DNA of 64,000 bases from Streptomyces sp. CB02056 (GTDB taxonomy: Bacteria; Actinomycetota; Actinomycetes; Streptomycetales; Streptomycetaceae). Below are positions 1-7,541 of the stretch, one piece after another. Each line of letters begins with the position of its first letter. Position 1 is the first letter of the stretch. The DNA lies in NCBI RefSeq assembly GCF_001905545.1, contig NZ_LIPD01000018.1:62001-126000 (forward strand), read 5' to 3'. The notes under the pieces were generated by a model. The model did not search any database. It saw nothing but the letters and a program-made list of their open reading frames with translations, and was not told where the DNA came from. The position numbers were made by a program, and so were the translations under genes.

Positions 1-1274
1 CGCCGGTGCCGCCGCGCGCCGGCCGACCGCCCGTACCGCTCACCTGAGGGCTCGTCGGCGCCCGGGGCGGCGGGCCCGGGACCCGCGTCGTCGCGGAGGG
101 GCGCCCCCTGGGCGGGCGGCGGCACCTCGGCGTTCGGCGCTCCGCCCGCCGGAGGCCGCGGTTCCTCGCCCGGGACCGTGGCGACCCCGGGCTCCTCGCG
201 CCGCCGGCGCTGAGCCTCGACGGCGGCCAGCAGCCCCTGGGGCGTCATGCCGTCGTTGAGCGACTCGTAGAGCAGCTCGGCCAGCAGGTAGCCCGGGGCG
301 AGCCGCAGGACGTGCCCGAGCACGACCCGGGCCGTCGCCGTGTCCCCGGCGACCCAGGACGTCCAGGCCAGCAGGGTGAGCGGGGCCACCGCACAGCCCT
401 CGTACGGCGGCACGGCCCGCCGGGCGAGGAAGCGCCAGAGCCGCTCGGCCGGGGCCAGTTCGTCGGGCCTGGCGTACTCGACGCCGCGGTCCCGCACCAG
501 GCGGTCCCGCAGGGCGAGCAGCAGCTGGGCCGTCCGGTCCGCGTCGAGTTCCCTGGCTCCGGCCCGGAACTCGGCGAAGGCCTGGTCGAGCAGGGCGAGG
601 CGCTGCTCCCTGGCGAGGGCGTCCACGGCCTCGGCCCGGGCGAGCGCCTCGCGCTGGGCGGCGTCCGCCGGCGGACCGACCGGGTCCAGCCCGCCGATGA
701 TGGCCTTGCGGCTGCCGCGCGGCACCAGGCCGGCCACCGTCGCGGCGGCGGCCGCCGGACCGGGCTCCGGGCTGCGCCGCACCGGATTGCCCGCCGCGTC
801 GCAGCACCCGTCGCCGCGGCAGAGGAAGGACCACCAGCGGCCGTCCGAGACGCACAGCGCCTCCTTGACGGCCACGCCCCGGCGCCCGAAGGCCGCCCGG
901 AGGGCCTCCGCCAGCGGCCGCAGCCCGTCCACCACCGGCGGGGCGTGGGCCGTACCGCGGTCCTGGCAGAGGTAGAGGAGCACCTGGAGCGGCCGGGCGC
1001 CGTGCCGCTCGGAGAGCGCGACCAGCAGGGCGGCCGTCTCCTCCGCCGCGGCCGGCCACTGCGCGGGCGACCGCGGCAGGTCCGCCCGGATCACCCCGCC
1101 CTGGTGCAGGCCGGGGCCGTGGAGCCCCACCGCGACGATGCTGTCGTCGGGGTAGAAGCCCAGGAAGTACGGAAGCAGCTCGGCCATGTCGGCCGGGCCG
1201 CGCATGACGACCTGCCGGTGGTCGGAGGCCGGTCCGAGGGACAGAATGACGTGTTCGTTGTTCATCGCGTTCAT
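1..1274 (-). CDS. DUF4192 domain-containing protein (3' end outside window)
   Basis: The reading frame opens with ATG at 1274 (a second in-frame ATG lies at 1265) and stays open through base 3, so about 424 residues are visible and the C-terminus is cut by the window edge. The N-terminal part (MNNEHVILSLGP, then a segment with LLPYFLGFYPDDSIVAVGL) is typical of the actinobacterial DUF4192 family, whose function is unknown. The middle is rich in Ala, Arg and Leu, and the visible C-terminal end turns into a Pro/Gly/Ala/Glu-rich low-complexity tail. It is divergent from the recQ-type helicase, with a shared 220-base upstream region. The family call rests on remembered family features; no enzymatic motif is visible. 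Confidence 0.75.
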   Translation of the reverse strand, partial: MNAMNNEHVILSLGPASDHRQVVMRGPADMAELLPYFLGFYPDDSIVAVGLHGPGLHQGGVIRADLPRSPAQWPAAAEETAALLVALSERHGARPLQVLLYLCQDRGTAHAPPVVDGLRPLAEALRAAFGRRGVAVKEALCVSDGRWWSFLCRGDGCCDAAGNPVRRSPEPGPAAAAATVAGLVPRGSRKAIIGGLDPVGPPADAAQREALARAEAVDALAREQRLALLDQAFAEFRAGARELDADRTAQLLLALRDRLVRDRGVEYARPDELAPAERLWRFLARRAVPPYEGCAVAPLTLLAWTSWVAGDTATARVVLGHVLRLAPGYLLAELLYESLNDGMTPQGLLAAVEAQRRRREEPGVATVPGEEPRPPAGGAPNAEVPPPAQGAPLRDDAGPGPAAPGADEPSGERYGRSAGARRHR

Positions 1275-1326
1275 GGCCGCAAGAGTGGACGCAATCCGCG
1301 AACGATGTCGGAACCGACTTTTTTCC

Positions 1327-1335
1327 TGTGGATAA
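1327..1335 (-). promoter_or_regulatory. Isolated DnaA-box-like 9-mer
   Basis: The minus strand reads TTATCCACA, a perfect match to the classical DnaA box, in the intergenic region between the DUF4192 gene and the recQ-type gene. It is a single copy next to a T-rich run. One 9-mer can occur by chance, so a regulatory role is only a possibility. Confidence 0.25.
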
Positions 1336-1494
1336 CTCCGCCCCCGAATTTTCCCTCACTCATTCGGAGCAGGCGACACTCCCTCCCGCGAGTGGATTTT
1401 GACCGCCGTTCAGCGGATCAGCGGATGAAATGCACCCCGCCTTCCCCCGTCTCCGCTCCCCGGCATTCGTCGCTTGTCGGCGGTACGGGGTTAC

Positions 1495-3699
1495 ATGGAC
1501 GCCATGCAGCAGCCCGACATCCACACCACCGCCACCGCCGACCGCGCCGAGGTCCGGGCGCGGGCCGAGGCCGTCCTGCGCGAGCTCGCCGGCCCCGGAG
1601 CCACCCTGCGCGAGGACCAGTGGACGGCCATCGAGGCCCTCGTGGTCGACCACCGCCGCGCCCTGGTCGTCCAGCGCACCGGCTGGGGGAAGTCCGCCGT
1701 CTACTTCATCGCCACCGCCCTGCTCCGGGCCCGCGGCGCCGGGCCGACGGTGATCGTCTCACCGCTGCTCGCCCTGATGCGCAACCAGGTCGAGTCGGCC
1801 GGCCGGGCCGGCATCCAGGCCCGCACGATCAACTCGGCCAACACCGACGAGTGGACCGCGATCCAGGAGGAGGTCGCCGACGGGAAGGTCGACATCCTGC
1901 TGGTCAGCCCCGAGCGGCTGAACAACCCGGACTTCCGCGACCAGGTGCTGCCCGAGCTCGCCGCCTCCACCGGCCTGCTCGTGGTCGACGAGGCCCACTG
2001 CATCTCGGACTGGGGGCACGACTTCCGCCCCGACTACCGCCGGCTGCGCACCATGCTCGCGGACCTGCCGCCCGGCGTCCCGGTGCTGGCCACCACCGCC
2101 ACCGCCAACGCCCGGGTCACCGCGGACGTCGCCGAGCAGCTCGGCACCGGCACCACCGACGAGCACGCCCTGGTGCTGCGCGGGCCGCTCGACCGGGAGA
2201 GCCTCACCCTGGGCGTGCTCTCCCTGCCCGACCCGGCGCACCGCCTCGCCTGGCTGGCCGACCACCTCGACCGGCTCCCCGGCTCGGGCATCGTCTACAC
2301 CCTGACGGTGGCCGCCGCCGAGGAGGTGACGGCCTTCCTGCGCGAACGCGGCTTCCCGGTGGCCTCCTACTCCGGCCGCACCGAGGACGCCGAGCGCCGC
2401 ACCGCCGAGGCCGACCTGCTGGCCAACCGGGTCAAGGCGCTGGTCGCCACCTCCGCGCTCGGCATGGGCTTCGACAAGCCCGACCTCGGCTTCGTAGTGC
2501 ACCTCGGCTCGCCCAGCTCGCCGATCGCCTACTACCAGCAGGTCGGCCGGGCCGGGCGCGGAGTGGACCGGGCCGAGGTACTGCTGCTGCCCGGGCGCGA
2601 GGACGAGGCGATCTGGCGCTACTTCGCCTCGCTGGCCTTCCCCCCGGAGGATCAGGTGCGCCGCACCATCGACGCGCTGGCCGAGGCCGGCCGGCCGCTC
2701 TCCACCGCCGCCCTGGAGCCCCGGGTGGACCTGCGCCGGGCCCGGCTGGAGACCATGCTCAAGGTGCTCGACGTGGACGGCGCCGTCCGCCGGGTCAAGG
2801 GCGGCTGGACGGCCACCGGCCAGAGCTGGGAGTACGACACCGCCCGCTACGCCAAGGTCGCTGCCTCCCGGGAGGCGGAGCAGCGGGCGATGCGCGACTA
2901 TGCGGCGGGCACCGGCTGCCGGATGGAGTTCCTGCGCCGCCAGCTGGACGACGAGGAGGCCGCGCCGTGCGGCCGGTGCGACAACTGCGCGGGGCCGCTG
3001 CACACCCCGGACGTCTCCGCCGAGGCGCTGGCCGCCGCCCGGGCCGCGCTCGGCCGCCCGGGCGTGAGCTTCGAGCCCCGACGGCTCTGGCCGACCGGGA
3101 TGGACGCGCTCGGGGTGCCGCTCAAGGGCCGGATCCCGGCGGGCGAGCAGGCGGAGACCGGCCGTGCGCTCGGCCGGCTGTCCGACATCGGCTGGGGCAA
3201 CCGGCTGCGCACCCTGCTCGCCGAGCAGGCGCCGGACGTGCCGGTGCCCGGCGAGGCGGTGGACGCCCTGGTGGCGGTGCTCGCCGACTGGGCCCGCGGT
3301 CCGGGCGGTTGGGCCGGGCCCGCGACCACGGAGGGAGCCCGGCTGGACCGGCCGGTCGGCGTGGTGACGATGGCCTCCTCGGCCAGGCCCCGGTTGGTCG
3401 GCAGCCTGGGCACGCGGATCGCCGAGATCGGGCGGCTGCCGCTGCTCGGCCGGATCGAGTACGTCGGCGGGCTGCCCCCGCACGGCGCCCGCAGCAACAG
3501 CGCCCAGCGGCTGCACTCGCTGGCCGGCGCGCTGGTCCTGCCACCGGAGGTCGAGCAGGCGGTGGCGGCAGCCGGTGGGCCGGTGCTGCTGGTGGACGAC
3601 CTCGTCGACTCGGGGTGGACGGTCACCGTGGCCGCCCGGCTGCTGCGCCGGGCGGGGGCGAGTGCGGTGCTGCCGCTGGTACTGGCCGTGCAGGGGTGA
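1495..3699 (+). CDS. RecQ-family ATP-dependent DNA helicase with C-terminal phosphoribosyltransferase domain
   Basis: This 734-residue protein is a 3'-5' DNA helicase of the RecQ group, acting in recombination and repair. Visible motifs are the Walker A RTGWGKS (Lys66), DEAH at 165-168 within DEAHCISDWGHDFRP, TATAN (motif III), the motif VI stretch QQVGRAGRG, and a zinc-binding set GCRMEF...CGRCDNC. Instead of an HRDC domain, the last about 120 residues end in LLVDDLVDSGWTVT (Asp701-Asp702), the PRPP-binding signature of type I phosphoribosyltransferases, resembling ComF-like proteins. ATG 1495 was chosen; ATG 1504 and an upstream TTG at 1474 are alternatives, and none has a strong ribosome site. 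The helicase call is firm; the role of the C-terminal domain is inferred from the motif only. Confidence 0.93.
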   Translation: MDAMQQPDIHTTATADRAEVRARAEAVLRELAGPGATLREDQWTAIEALVVDHRRALVVQRTGWGKSAVYFIATALLRARGAGPTVIVSPLLALMRNQVESAGRAGIQARTINSANTDEWTAIQEEVADGKVDILLVSPERLNNPDFRDQVLPELAASTGLLVVDEAHCISDWGHDFRPDYRRLRTMLADLPPGVPVLATTATANARVTADVAEQLGTGTTDEHALVLRGPLDRESLTLGVLSLPDPAHRLAWLADHLDRLPGSGIVYTLTVAAAEEVTAFLRERGFPVASYSGRTEDAERRTAEADLLANRVKALVATSALGMGFDKPDLGFVVHLGSPSSPIAYYQQVGRAGRGVDRAEVLLLPGREDEAIWRYFASLAFPPEDQVRRTIDALAEAGRPLSTAALEPRVDLRRARLETMLKVLDVDGAVRRVKGGWTATGQSWEYDTARYAKVAASREAEQRAMRDYAAGTGCRMEFLRRQLDDEEAAPCGRCDNCAGPLHTPDVSAEALAAARAALGRPGVSFEPRRLWPTGMDALGVPLKGRIPAGEQAETGRALGRLSDIGWGNRLRTLLAEQAPDVPVPGEAVDALVAVLADWARGPGGWAGPATTEGARLDRPVGVVTMASSARPRLVGSLGTRIAEIGRLPLLGRIEYVGGLPPHGARSNSAQRLHSLAGALVLPPEVEQAVAAAGGPVLLVDDLVDSGWTVTVAARLLRRAGASAVLPLVLAVQG

Positions 3700-4064
3700 C
3701 CCGACGCCGGAAAACCGGCGGAGGAGCCCTCTCGTTCACTCGAATGGCCCAACAGAAAGGATCAAGCGAAGCGATTTCGATCACACCCGTCGAACGGCCC
3801 GAGAAAGGAGTGGTCACCGTGCCGATGACGGCTCACCCTGCCCTCCGGGCGTTGTGGATCAAGGCTCGGCGGCACCTCCACGGCGTTCGGGCGACTGTGG
3901 AACATATCCGGCAGACCATGGGCTATCGGATGGCGTTCATCATTTCATCGTTGCCGCTCCGCCCCCGATGCCCCGAGAATTGGGGGTACCCGAAATCCGG
4001 TCCGCTGGACCCGCCCTTCGGCGTACCCAGGCACCCGCCTGCCCACGGGCCAGGAAGGAGGATC
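3700..4064. other. Gap between recQ-type gene and the next gene
   Basis: This 365-base stretch has lower third-position GC than its neighbours in all frames and no terminator hairpin that I can see. It contains an in-frame upstream extension of the next gene: GTG at 3819 preceded by AAAGGAG. It is more likely an upstream regulatory region than coding, because its codon positions do not show the strong GC3 bias of the genes around it. A transcript start for the 4065 gene probably lies here. Confidence 0.4.
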
Positions 4065-4781
4065 GTGATCAACGGTATCGGCCGAGGTCAGAATCCCTTC
4101 TCCGGGAGCCCGGAACCCAGACGGGTGCTGGACCTGGAGACCTGGACCGCCTCGGGGATCCCGTTGCTGCGCGACCCGCGCGAGTTCGTCGTGGAACTGC
4201 ACCAGCGCCACCTGCCCCAGCCGGGCACCGTCGTGGTCGCCGTCCTGGACGCGCTCCACCACCTCGCCGCCTCGGCCTCGTTCACCCCCTGGCCGCACGA
4301 CACCGACGGATGGCAGCACCGCAACGCGCTGCTGGCGAACCTGCGCCGGATCATCCCGCACGACCTGCGACTGCCCGAGCCGACCCGGACGGCCCTACTG
4401 CTGCGCTGCCGCGACGGCGCACCCGGCTGGACGGCGCAGGACGGCGCCTGGATGTGGGCGCTGCGGGACGCGTCCGCACTGCACGGACTGCGCTGCGGGG
4501 CGTACATCGGACTCACCCCGGCGGGCTGGCAGGTCCTCGGGGACGGTCGGGGCGGGCGCAAGCCGCACTCGGGCTCCTGGGCCGAGGGGCCGGTGCACAC
4601 CGTGACGGAACTGCCGCCGCGTTCGGCGCTGGAGGCCCCGCGCGGCCAGCGGACCCGCCTGCTGGCGGCCGACCAGGCCAAGCGCGGCGAGGACACGGCG
4701 CGCTCCCCGCAGTCCGATCCCCCGTGGACCGCGACGCGGGCCGCGGCAGCCGAACCGACCCGCCGCACCGGCACGCGCTGA
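4065..4781 (+). CDS. Conserved hypothetical protein
   Basis: I do not recognise a function for this 238-residue protein. GTG 4065 follows a strong ribosome site (AAGGAGGA at 4055-4062). The protein starts with a polar segment, has a central part rich in Leu, His and Trp (DALHHLAASASFTPWPHDTDG, HDLRLPEP), and a C-terminal tail rich in Pro, Arg and Thr that looks disordered. No signal peptide, membrane segment or catalytic motif is evident. An in-frame GTG at 3819 with its own AAAGGAG would add 82 residues, but that stretch has weaker coding bias. It is convergent with the next gene, with a hairpin terminator between them. Confidence 0.7.
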   Translation: MINGIGRGQNPFSGSPEPRRVLDLETWTASGIPLLRDPREFVVELHQRHLPQPGTVVVAVLDALHHLAASASFTPWPHDTDGWQHRNALLANLRRIIPHDLRLPEPTRTALLLRCRDGAPGWTAQDGAWMWALRDASALHGLRCGAYIGLTPAGWQVLGDGRGGRKPHSGSWAEGPVHTVTELPPRSALEAPRGQRTRLLAADQAKRGEDTARSPQSDPPWTATRAAAAEPTRRTGTR

Positions 4782-4877
4782 GTCCGCGGCAGCCCTCGGC
4801 CGTCAGGCCGTCAACACCGGCCTTCGGCAACGGCCGTCGGCAACGGCCGTCAGCCACCGGGGGCCGCGGAACGGACC

Positions 4878-4912
4878 TCGGGCCCGGCACCGTACGGCGG
4901 CGCCGGGCCCGA
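4878..4912. terminator. Hairpin between convergent genes
   Basis: TCGGGCCCGGC at 4878-4888 pairs perfectly with GCCGGGCCCGA at 4902-4912 across a 13-base loop. It lies between the converging genes ending at 4781 and 4928, as expected for a bidirectional factor-independent terminator without a T-tract, which is common in streptomycetes. Confidence 0.6.
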
Positions 4913-4927
4913 AGTGGACGGCTGTGG

Positions 4928-5581
4928 TCAGGCCTTGCCCGGGCGGCCCGGCGTGGTTCCGGCCGCGCCCCTCGCGGCCGGGCCGGCGTCGCCGCAGACC
5001 ACCAGCAGCGCGGTCGCGTGGTCGAGCGCCCTGGCGTACGCCTCGGCGACCCGGGCGGACGGTCCGCCGTTGACCACCAGGACGACCACCTCGCGACGGA
5101 CCGGACGGGTCAGCGCGGCGTCCGCGTAGAACACGTCCCCGCCCTCGGCGAGCTGCGCCCAGTAGCGCTCCTCACCGAAGGACAGCTCGTGCTGCTGCCA
5201 GGGGTGCGCTTCGCCGACCGTCAGCACCAGGATGTCGCCCGGGTTGCGGCCGGACTCCAGCAGCAGGTCGACCGCGTCGTCGGCGCGCTCCACCGCCTGT
5301 GCCGGGGTGGCGGCGATCCGCTGGACCTCCACCCGCGGTTCGGCGGGGGCCGGGCGGCGCGGTGCCGGCCCGGGCTTGGGGACCAGTTGCGGCGGGCCCG
5401 GACGGGCGGCGCGCGGCGGGGCCGGGCGCGGGGGCGCCGGACGGGGTCCGGGCACCGGAGCCGGGGCGACGACGGTGGTGGGTGCGGTGGCGGGGGCTTG
5501 TGCGTCCGACTCGCGGAGGAAGGGAACGCCGGGGCCCGGGAGGCTCTCGTGAATCTCCGGCTCCTCGGGGAAGACAGGCAT
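4928..5581 (-). CDS. Hypothetical protein encoded beside rnhB
   Basis: This 217-residue protein has an acidic N-terminus (MPVFPEEPEIHE), a long Pro/Ala/Arg-rich linker (about residues 30-85) and a C-terminal globular part of about 120 residues containing DILVLTVGEAHPWQQHE, DVFYADAA and REVVVLVVNGG. The alternation of hydrophobic beta-like strands (DILVLTV, EVVVLVV, TALLVVCGD) suggests an alpha/beta fold; the strand pattern is reminiscent of the C-terminal part of some superfamily 1 helicases, but no Walker A motif is present, so I assign no activity. ATG 5581 was chosen. It follows rnhB on the same strand with a 101-base gap. Confidence 0.7.
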   Translation of the reverse strand: MPVFPEEPEIHESLPGPGVPFLRESDAQAPATAPTTVVAPAPVPGPRPAPPRPAPPRAARPGPPQLVPKPGPAPRRPAPAEPRVEVQRIAATPAQAVERADDAVDLLLESGRNPGDILVLTVGEAHPWQQHELSFGEERYWAQLAEGGDVFYADAALTRPVRREVVVLVVNGGPSARVAEAYARALDHATALLVVCGDAGPAARGAAGTTPGRPGKA

Positions 5582-5682
5582 ACCCGGATATCTATCAAAT
5601 GCCGGTCGGACGCGCACGGGCACCCCACCCCTTGGGCACCGGCCTCCTGCCGCCCCCTCCCGGGGCAATTCCAGACGGACCG

Positions 5683-6381
5683 TCAGAAACCGAGCGTCAA
5701 CTGTTCGTCGGCGGACCCCTGGCCGTCGCCCGCACCCTCCCGAACGCGCTTGAGATGGCGCCACTTCGGCAGTCCGTCCATGTACGCCCAGGAGAGCCGG
5801 TGGTGCTCGGTGGGGCCGAACTCCTCCAGCGCGGCACGGTGCACCGGGGACGGGTAGCCGGCGTTGTCGGCGAAGCCGTAGTCCGGGCACCCCTCGCCCA
5901 GTTCGGCCATCAGGCCGTCGCGGTGGACCTTGGCGAGCACCGAGGCGGCGGAGACGCAGATACAGGACTGGTCGCCCTTGATCACCGTGCGCACCCGCCA
6001 GGGTCCACCGAGGTAGTCGTGCTTGCCGTCCAGAATCACCGCGTCGGGTTCGACCGGCAGCGCCTCCAGCGCGCGGACGGCGGCCAGGCGCAGCGCCGCC
6101 GTCATACCGAGCTCGTCGCACTCCTGCGGGGTGGCCTGCCCGAGCGCGTACGCGGTGACCCAGTCGGCGAGGACGGGTGCGAGCGCGCGACGGCGCAGCT
6201 CGGTGAGCAGCTTGGAGTCGGTCAGCCCTTCCGGCGCCTTGCGCAGACCGGTGACGGCCGCGCCCACGGTGACCGGCCCGGCCCAGGCGCCGCGCCCGAC
6301 CTCGTCGAGACCGACGACGATCTTGGCGCCGGCCCGGCGGAGCGAGCGTTCGACGGAGTGCGTCGGGGGGACGATGGGCAT
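5683..6381 (-). CDS. rnhB: Ribonuclease HII
   Basis: RNase HII cleaves the RNA strand of RNA-DNA hybrids and removes misincorporated ribonucleotides. The 232-residue length fits the family. The first catalytic acidic pair is seen in GLDEVGRGAWAGP (Asp26, Glu27), with a further conserved Asp in AVILDGKHDYL and the RNase HII segment KGDQSCICVSAASVLAKVHRD split around a conserved Ser-rich turn, followed by YPSPVHRAAL. It lies upstream of the hypothetical gene on the same strand, and a 129-base gap separates it from the tetR gene. Confidence 0.96.
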   Translation of the reverse strand: MPIVPPTHSVERSLRRAGAKIVVGLDEVGRGAWAGPVTVGAAVTGLRKAPEGLTDSKLLTELRRRALAPVLADWVTAYALGQATPQECDELGMTAALRLAAVRALEALPVEPDAVILDGKHDYLGGPWRVRTVIKGDQSCICVSAASVLAKVHRDGLMAELGEGCPDYGFADNAGYPSPVHRAALEEFGPTEHHRLSWAYMDGLPKWRHLKRVREGAGDGQGSADEQLTLGF

Positions 6382-6510
6382 GGCGTAATCCGTTCAGCGG
6401 GGGCAGCCTCCAGCCTAAGCCCGCTCACGACCGCCGAATCCGCCTCCCGGGAGGGAGGGGTCCGGGGGAGGCGCCGGGTCCGGCAGCCCCCGGGCCCGGC
6501 AGCGACCGCC

Positions 6511-7371
6511 TCAGGCCCGAATCATCGGCTCCAGCACCTCGTCCACCAGCCGACCGGCGAACCCCGGCCCCATGTTCTCCAGCCCGCGGATCTTGACCTG
6601 GTAGAGCAGCATCGCCGGAATGACGTCGGCCACCAGCGGGGTGGCCGCACCGAGCCGGACGTCGCCGCGCTCGGCACCGCGACGCAGGATCTCCAGGATG
6701 GTCCGCGCGGTCGGCTCGATGACCCGGTCGGTGATGAAGGCCTTGAAGACCTCGGCCCGCTCCTGGTCGATCTCGCCCATCAGCGCGTTGAGCGCGGAGC
6801 CCGTCGGGGAGGCCATCGCCTGCGTGAACCCCTCGATGAGCCGGTGGAGTTCGTCACGCGCGGACCCGAGGTCGGGGGTGTCGTAAGGGCGTGGAAGAGT
6901 GGCGTCCAGGGCGTCGATGACAAGTTCGTCCTTGGATGCCCAGCGCCGGTAGAGCGCGGCCTTCCCGGTCCGCGCCGCGCCGGCGACCCCTTCCATGGTG
7001 AGCCGCGCGTATCCGCCGGAGGTGAGCTGGTCGAGGGCGGCCTCGAAGATCGCGTTCTCCAGTTCCTTCCCCCGGCGCCGCGCCGGCCGCGTCAGCGCCT
7101 GGCGGGCGGCCCGCACCGGACAGAAGCCCGGTTCGCCACCCGGCCCCGAGCCCGACCCGGCGCCCGACCCCCCTGGCGCCACCCCGACGCCCTCCTCCCC
7201 CGGTCGAACGGCCCCGGACCGGACAGCCCCGGACCGCACGGCCTCAGGCCGGAGGACCTCAGGCCGGAGGACCTCAGGCCGAACAGCCGCCTCTCCGGGC
7301 GCCGGCCCCGCCGAACCACCCGGCGACCGACCGGACCGGTCCGCCACCAGGCGTCGCACCAACCGCTCCAT
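6511..7371 (-). CDS. TetR/AcrR-family transcriptional regulator
   Basis: A 286-residue one-component repressor. The helix-turn-helix is at about residues 100-145 (ARLTMEGVAGAARTGKAALYRRWASK split over helices 2-3), with the characteristic ALYRRWASKDELV. A ligand-binding helical domain follows. The first about 90 residues are an unusual low-complexity extension of 5-residue repeats (RPEVL, RSGAV), encoded by 15-base DNA repeats. ATG 7371 was chosen because a ribosome-site-like AAGGG precedes it; GTG 7380 would overlap that site. It is divergent from the MFS exporter, whose expression it probably represses through two GAACG-N4-CGTTC palindromes between the genes; the inducer is unknown. Confidence 0.88.
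   Translation of the reverse strand: MERLVRRLVADRSGRSPGGSAGPAPGEAAVRPEVLRPEVLRPEAVRSGAVRSGAVRPGEEGVGVAPGGSGAGSGSGPGGEPGFCPVRAARQALTRPARRRGKELENAIFEAALDQLTSGGYARLTMEGVAGAARTGKAALYRRWASKDELVIDALDATLPRPYDTPDLGSARDELHRLIEGFTQAMASPTGSALNALMGEIDQERAEVFKAFITDRVIEPTARTILEILRRGAERGDVRLGAATPLVADVIPAMLLYQVKIRGLENMGPGFAGRLVDEVLEPMIRA
7212..7281. repeat. 15-base tandem repeats inside the tetR gene
   Basis: Two related 15-base units occur at 7212-7241 (CCCCGGACCGGACAG type) and almost three copies of CCTCAGGCCGGAGGA at 7242-7281. The unit is a multiple of three, so the regulator gains or loses five residues per copy without a frameshift. The repeats lie upstream of the DNA-binding domain. Confidence 0.85.
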
Positions 7372-7387
7372 CGCCACCACCCTTAAG

Positions 7388-7401
7388 GAACGCTTGCGTT
7401 C
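7388..7401. promoter_or_regulatory. Putative TetR operator 1
   Basis: GAACGCTTGCGTTC has perfect 6-base inverted arms. It lies 17 bases upstream of the tetR ATG and shares the outer pattern GAACG-N4-CGTTC with the second site 46 bases away. Confidence 0.65.
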
Positions 7402-7433
7402 ACAATCACGGCCAGGATATCGTCCCGCCTAGT

Positions 7434-7447
7434 GAACGATCCCGTTC
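7434..7447. promoter_or_regulatory. Putative TetR operator 2
   Basis: GAACGATCCCGTTC is the second copy of GAACG-N4-CGTTC in the tetR-MFS intergenic region, about 95 bases upstream of the exporter start. Together with operator 1 it would allow control of both divergent genes. Confidence 0.6.
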
Positions 7448-7541
7448 CTTCTCGGCCTGCGCAAGGGCGCAGTGCCATGCCCGGACCGGCGACTCCGCCG
7501 GCCCCGCACCACCGAGCACATAGCCAGCAGGGGGCACATTC

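Noticed and set aside
3819..4064. In-frame extension of the unassigned gene from GTG 3819
   Set aside because: It has a good ribosome site, but the codon bias is weaker than in the gene proper, and the start at 4065 has an equally strong site. Kept as an open question in the findings.
312..4781. A very long open frame on the plus strand covering the DUF4192 and recQ regions
   Set aside because: Upstream of 4065 it runs antisense or out of frame to genes with clear family motifs and has Arg/Pro/Gly-rich composition typical of GC-rich shadow frames. Only the part from 4065 is accepted.
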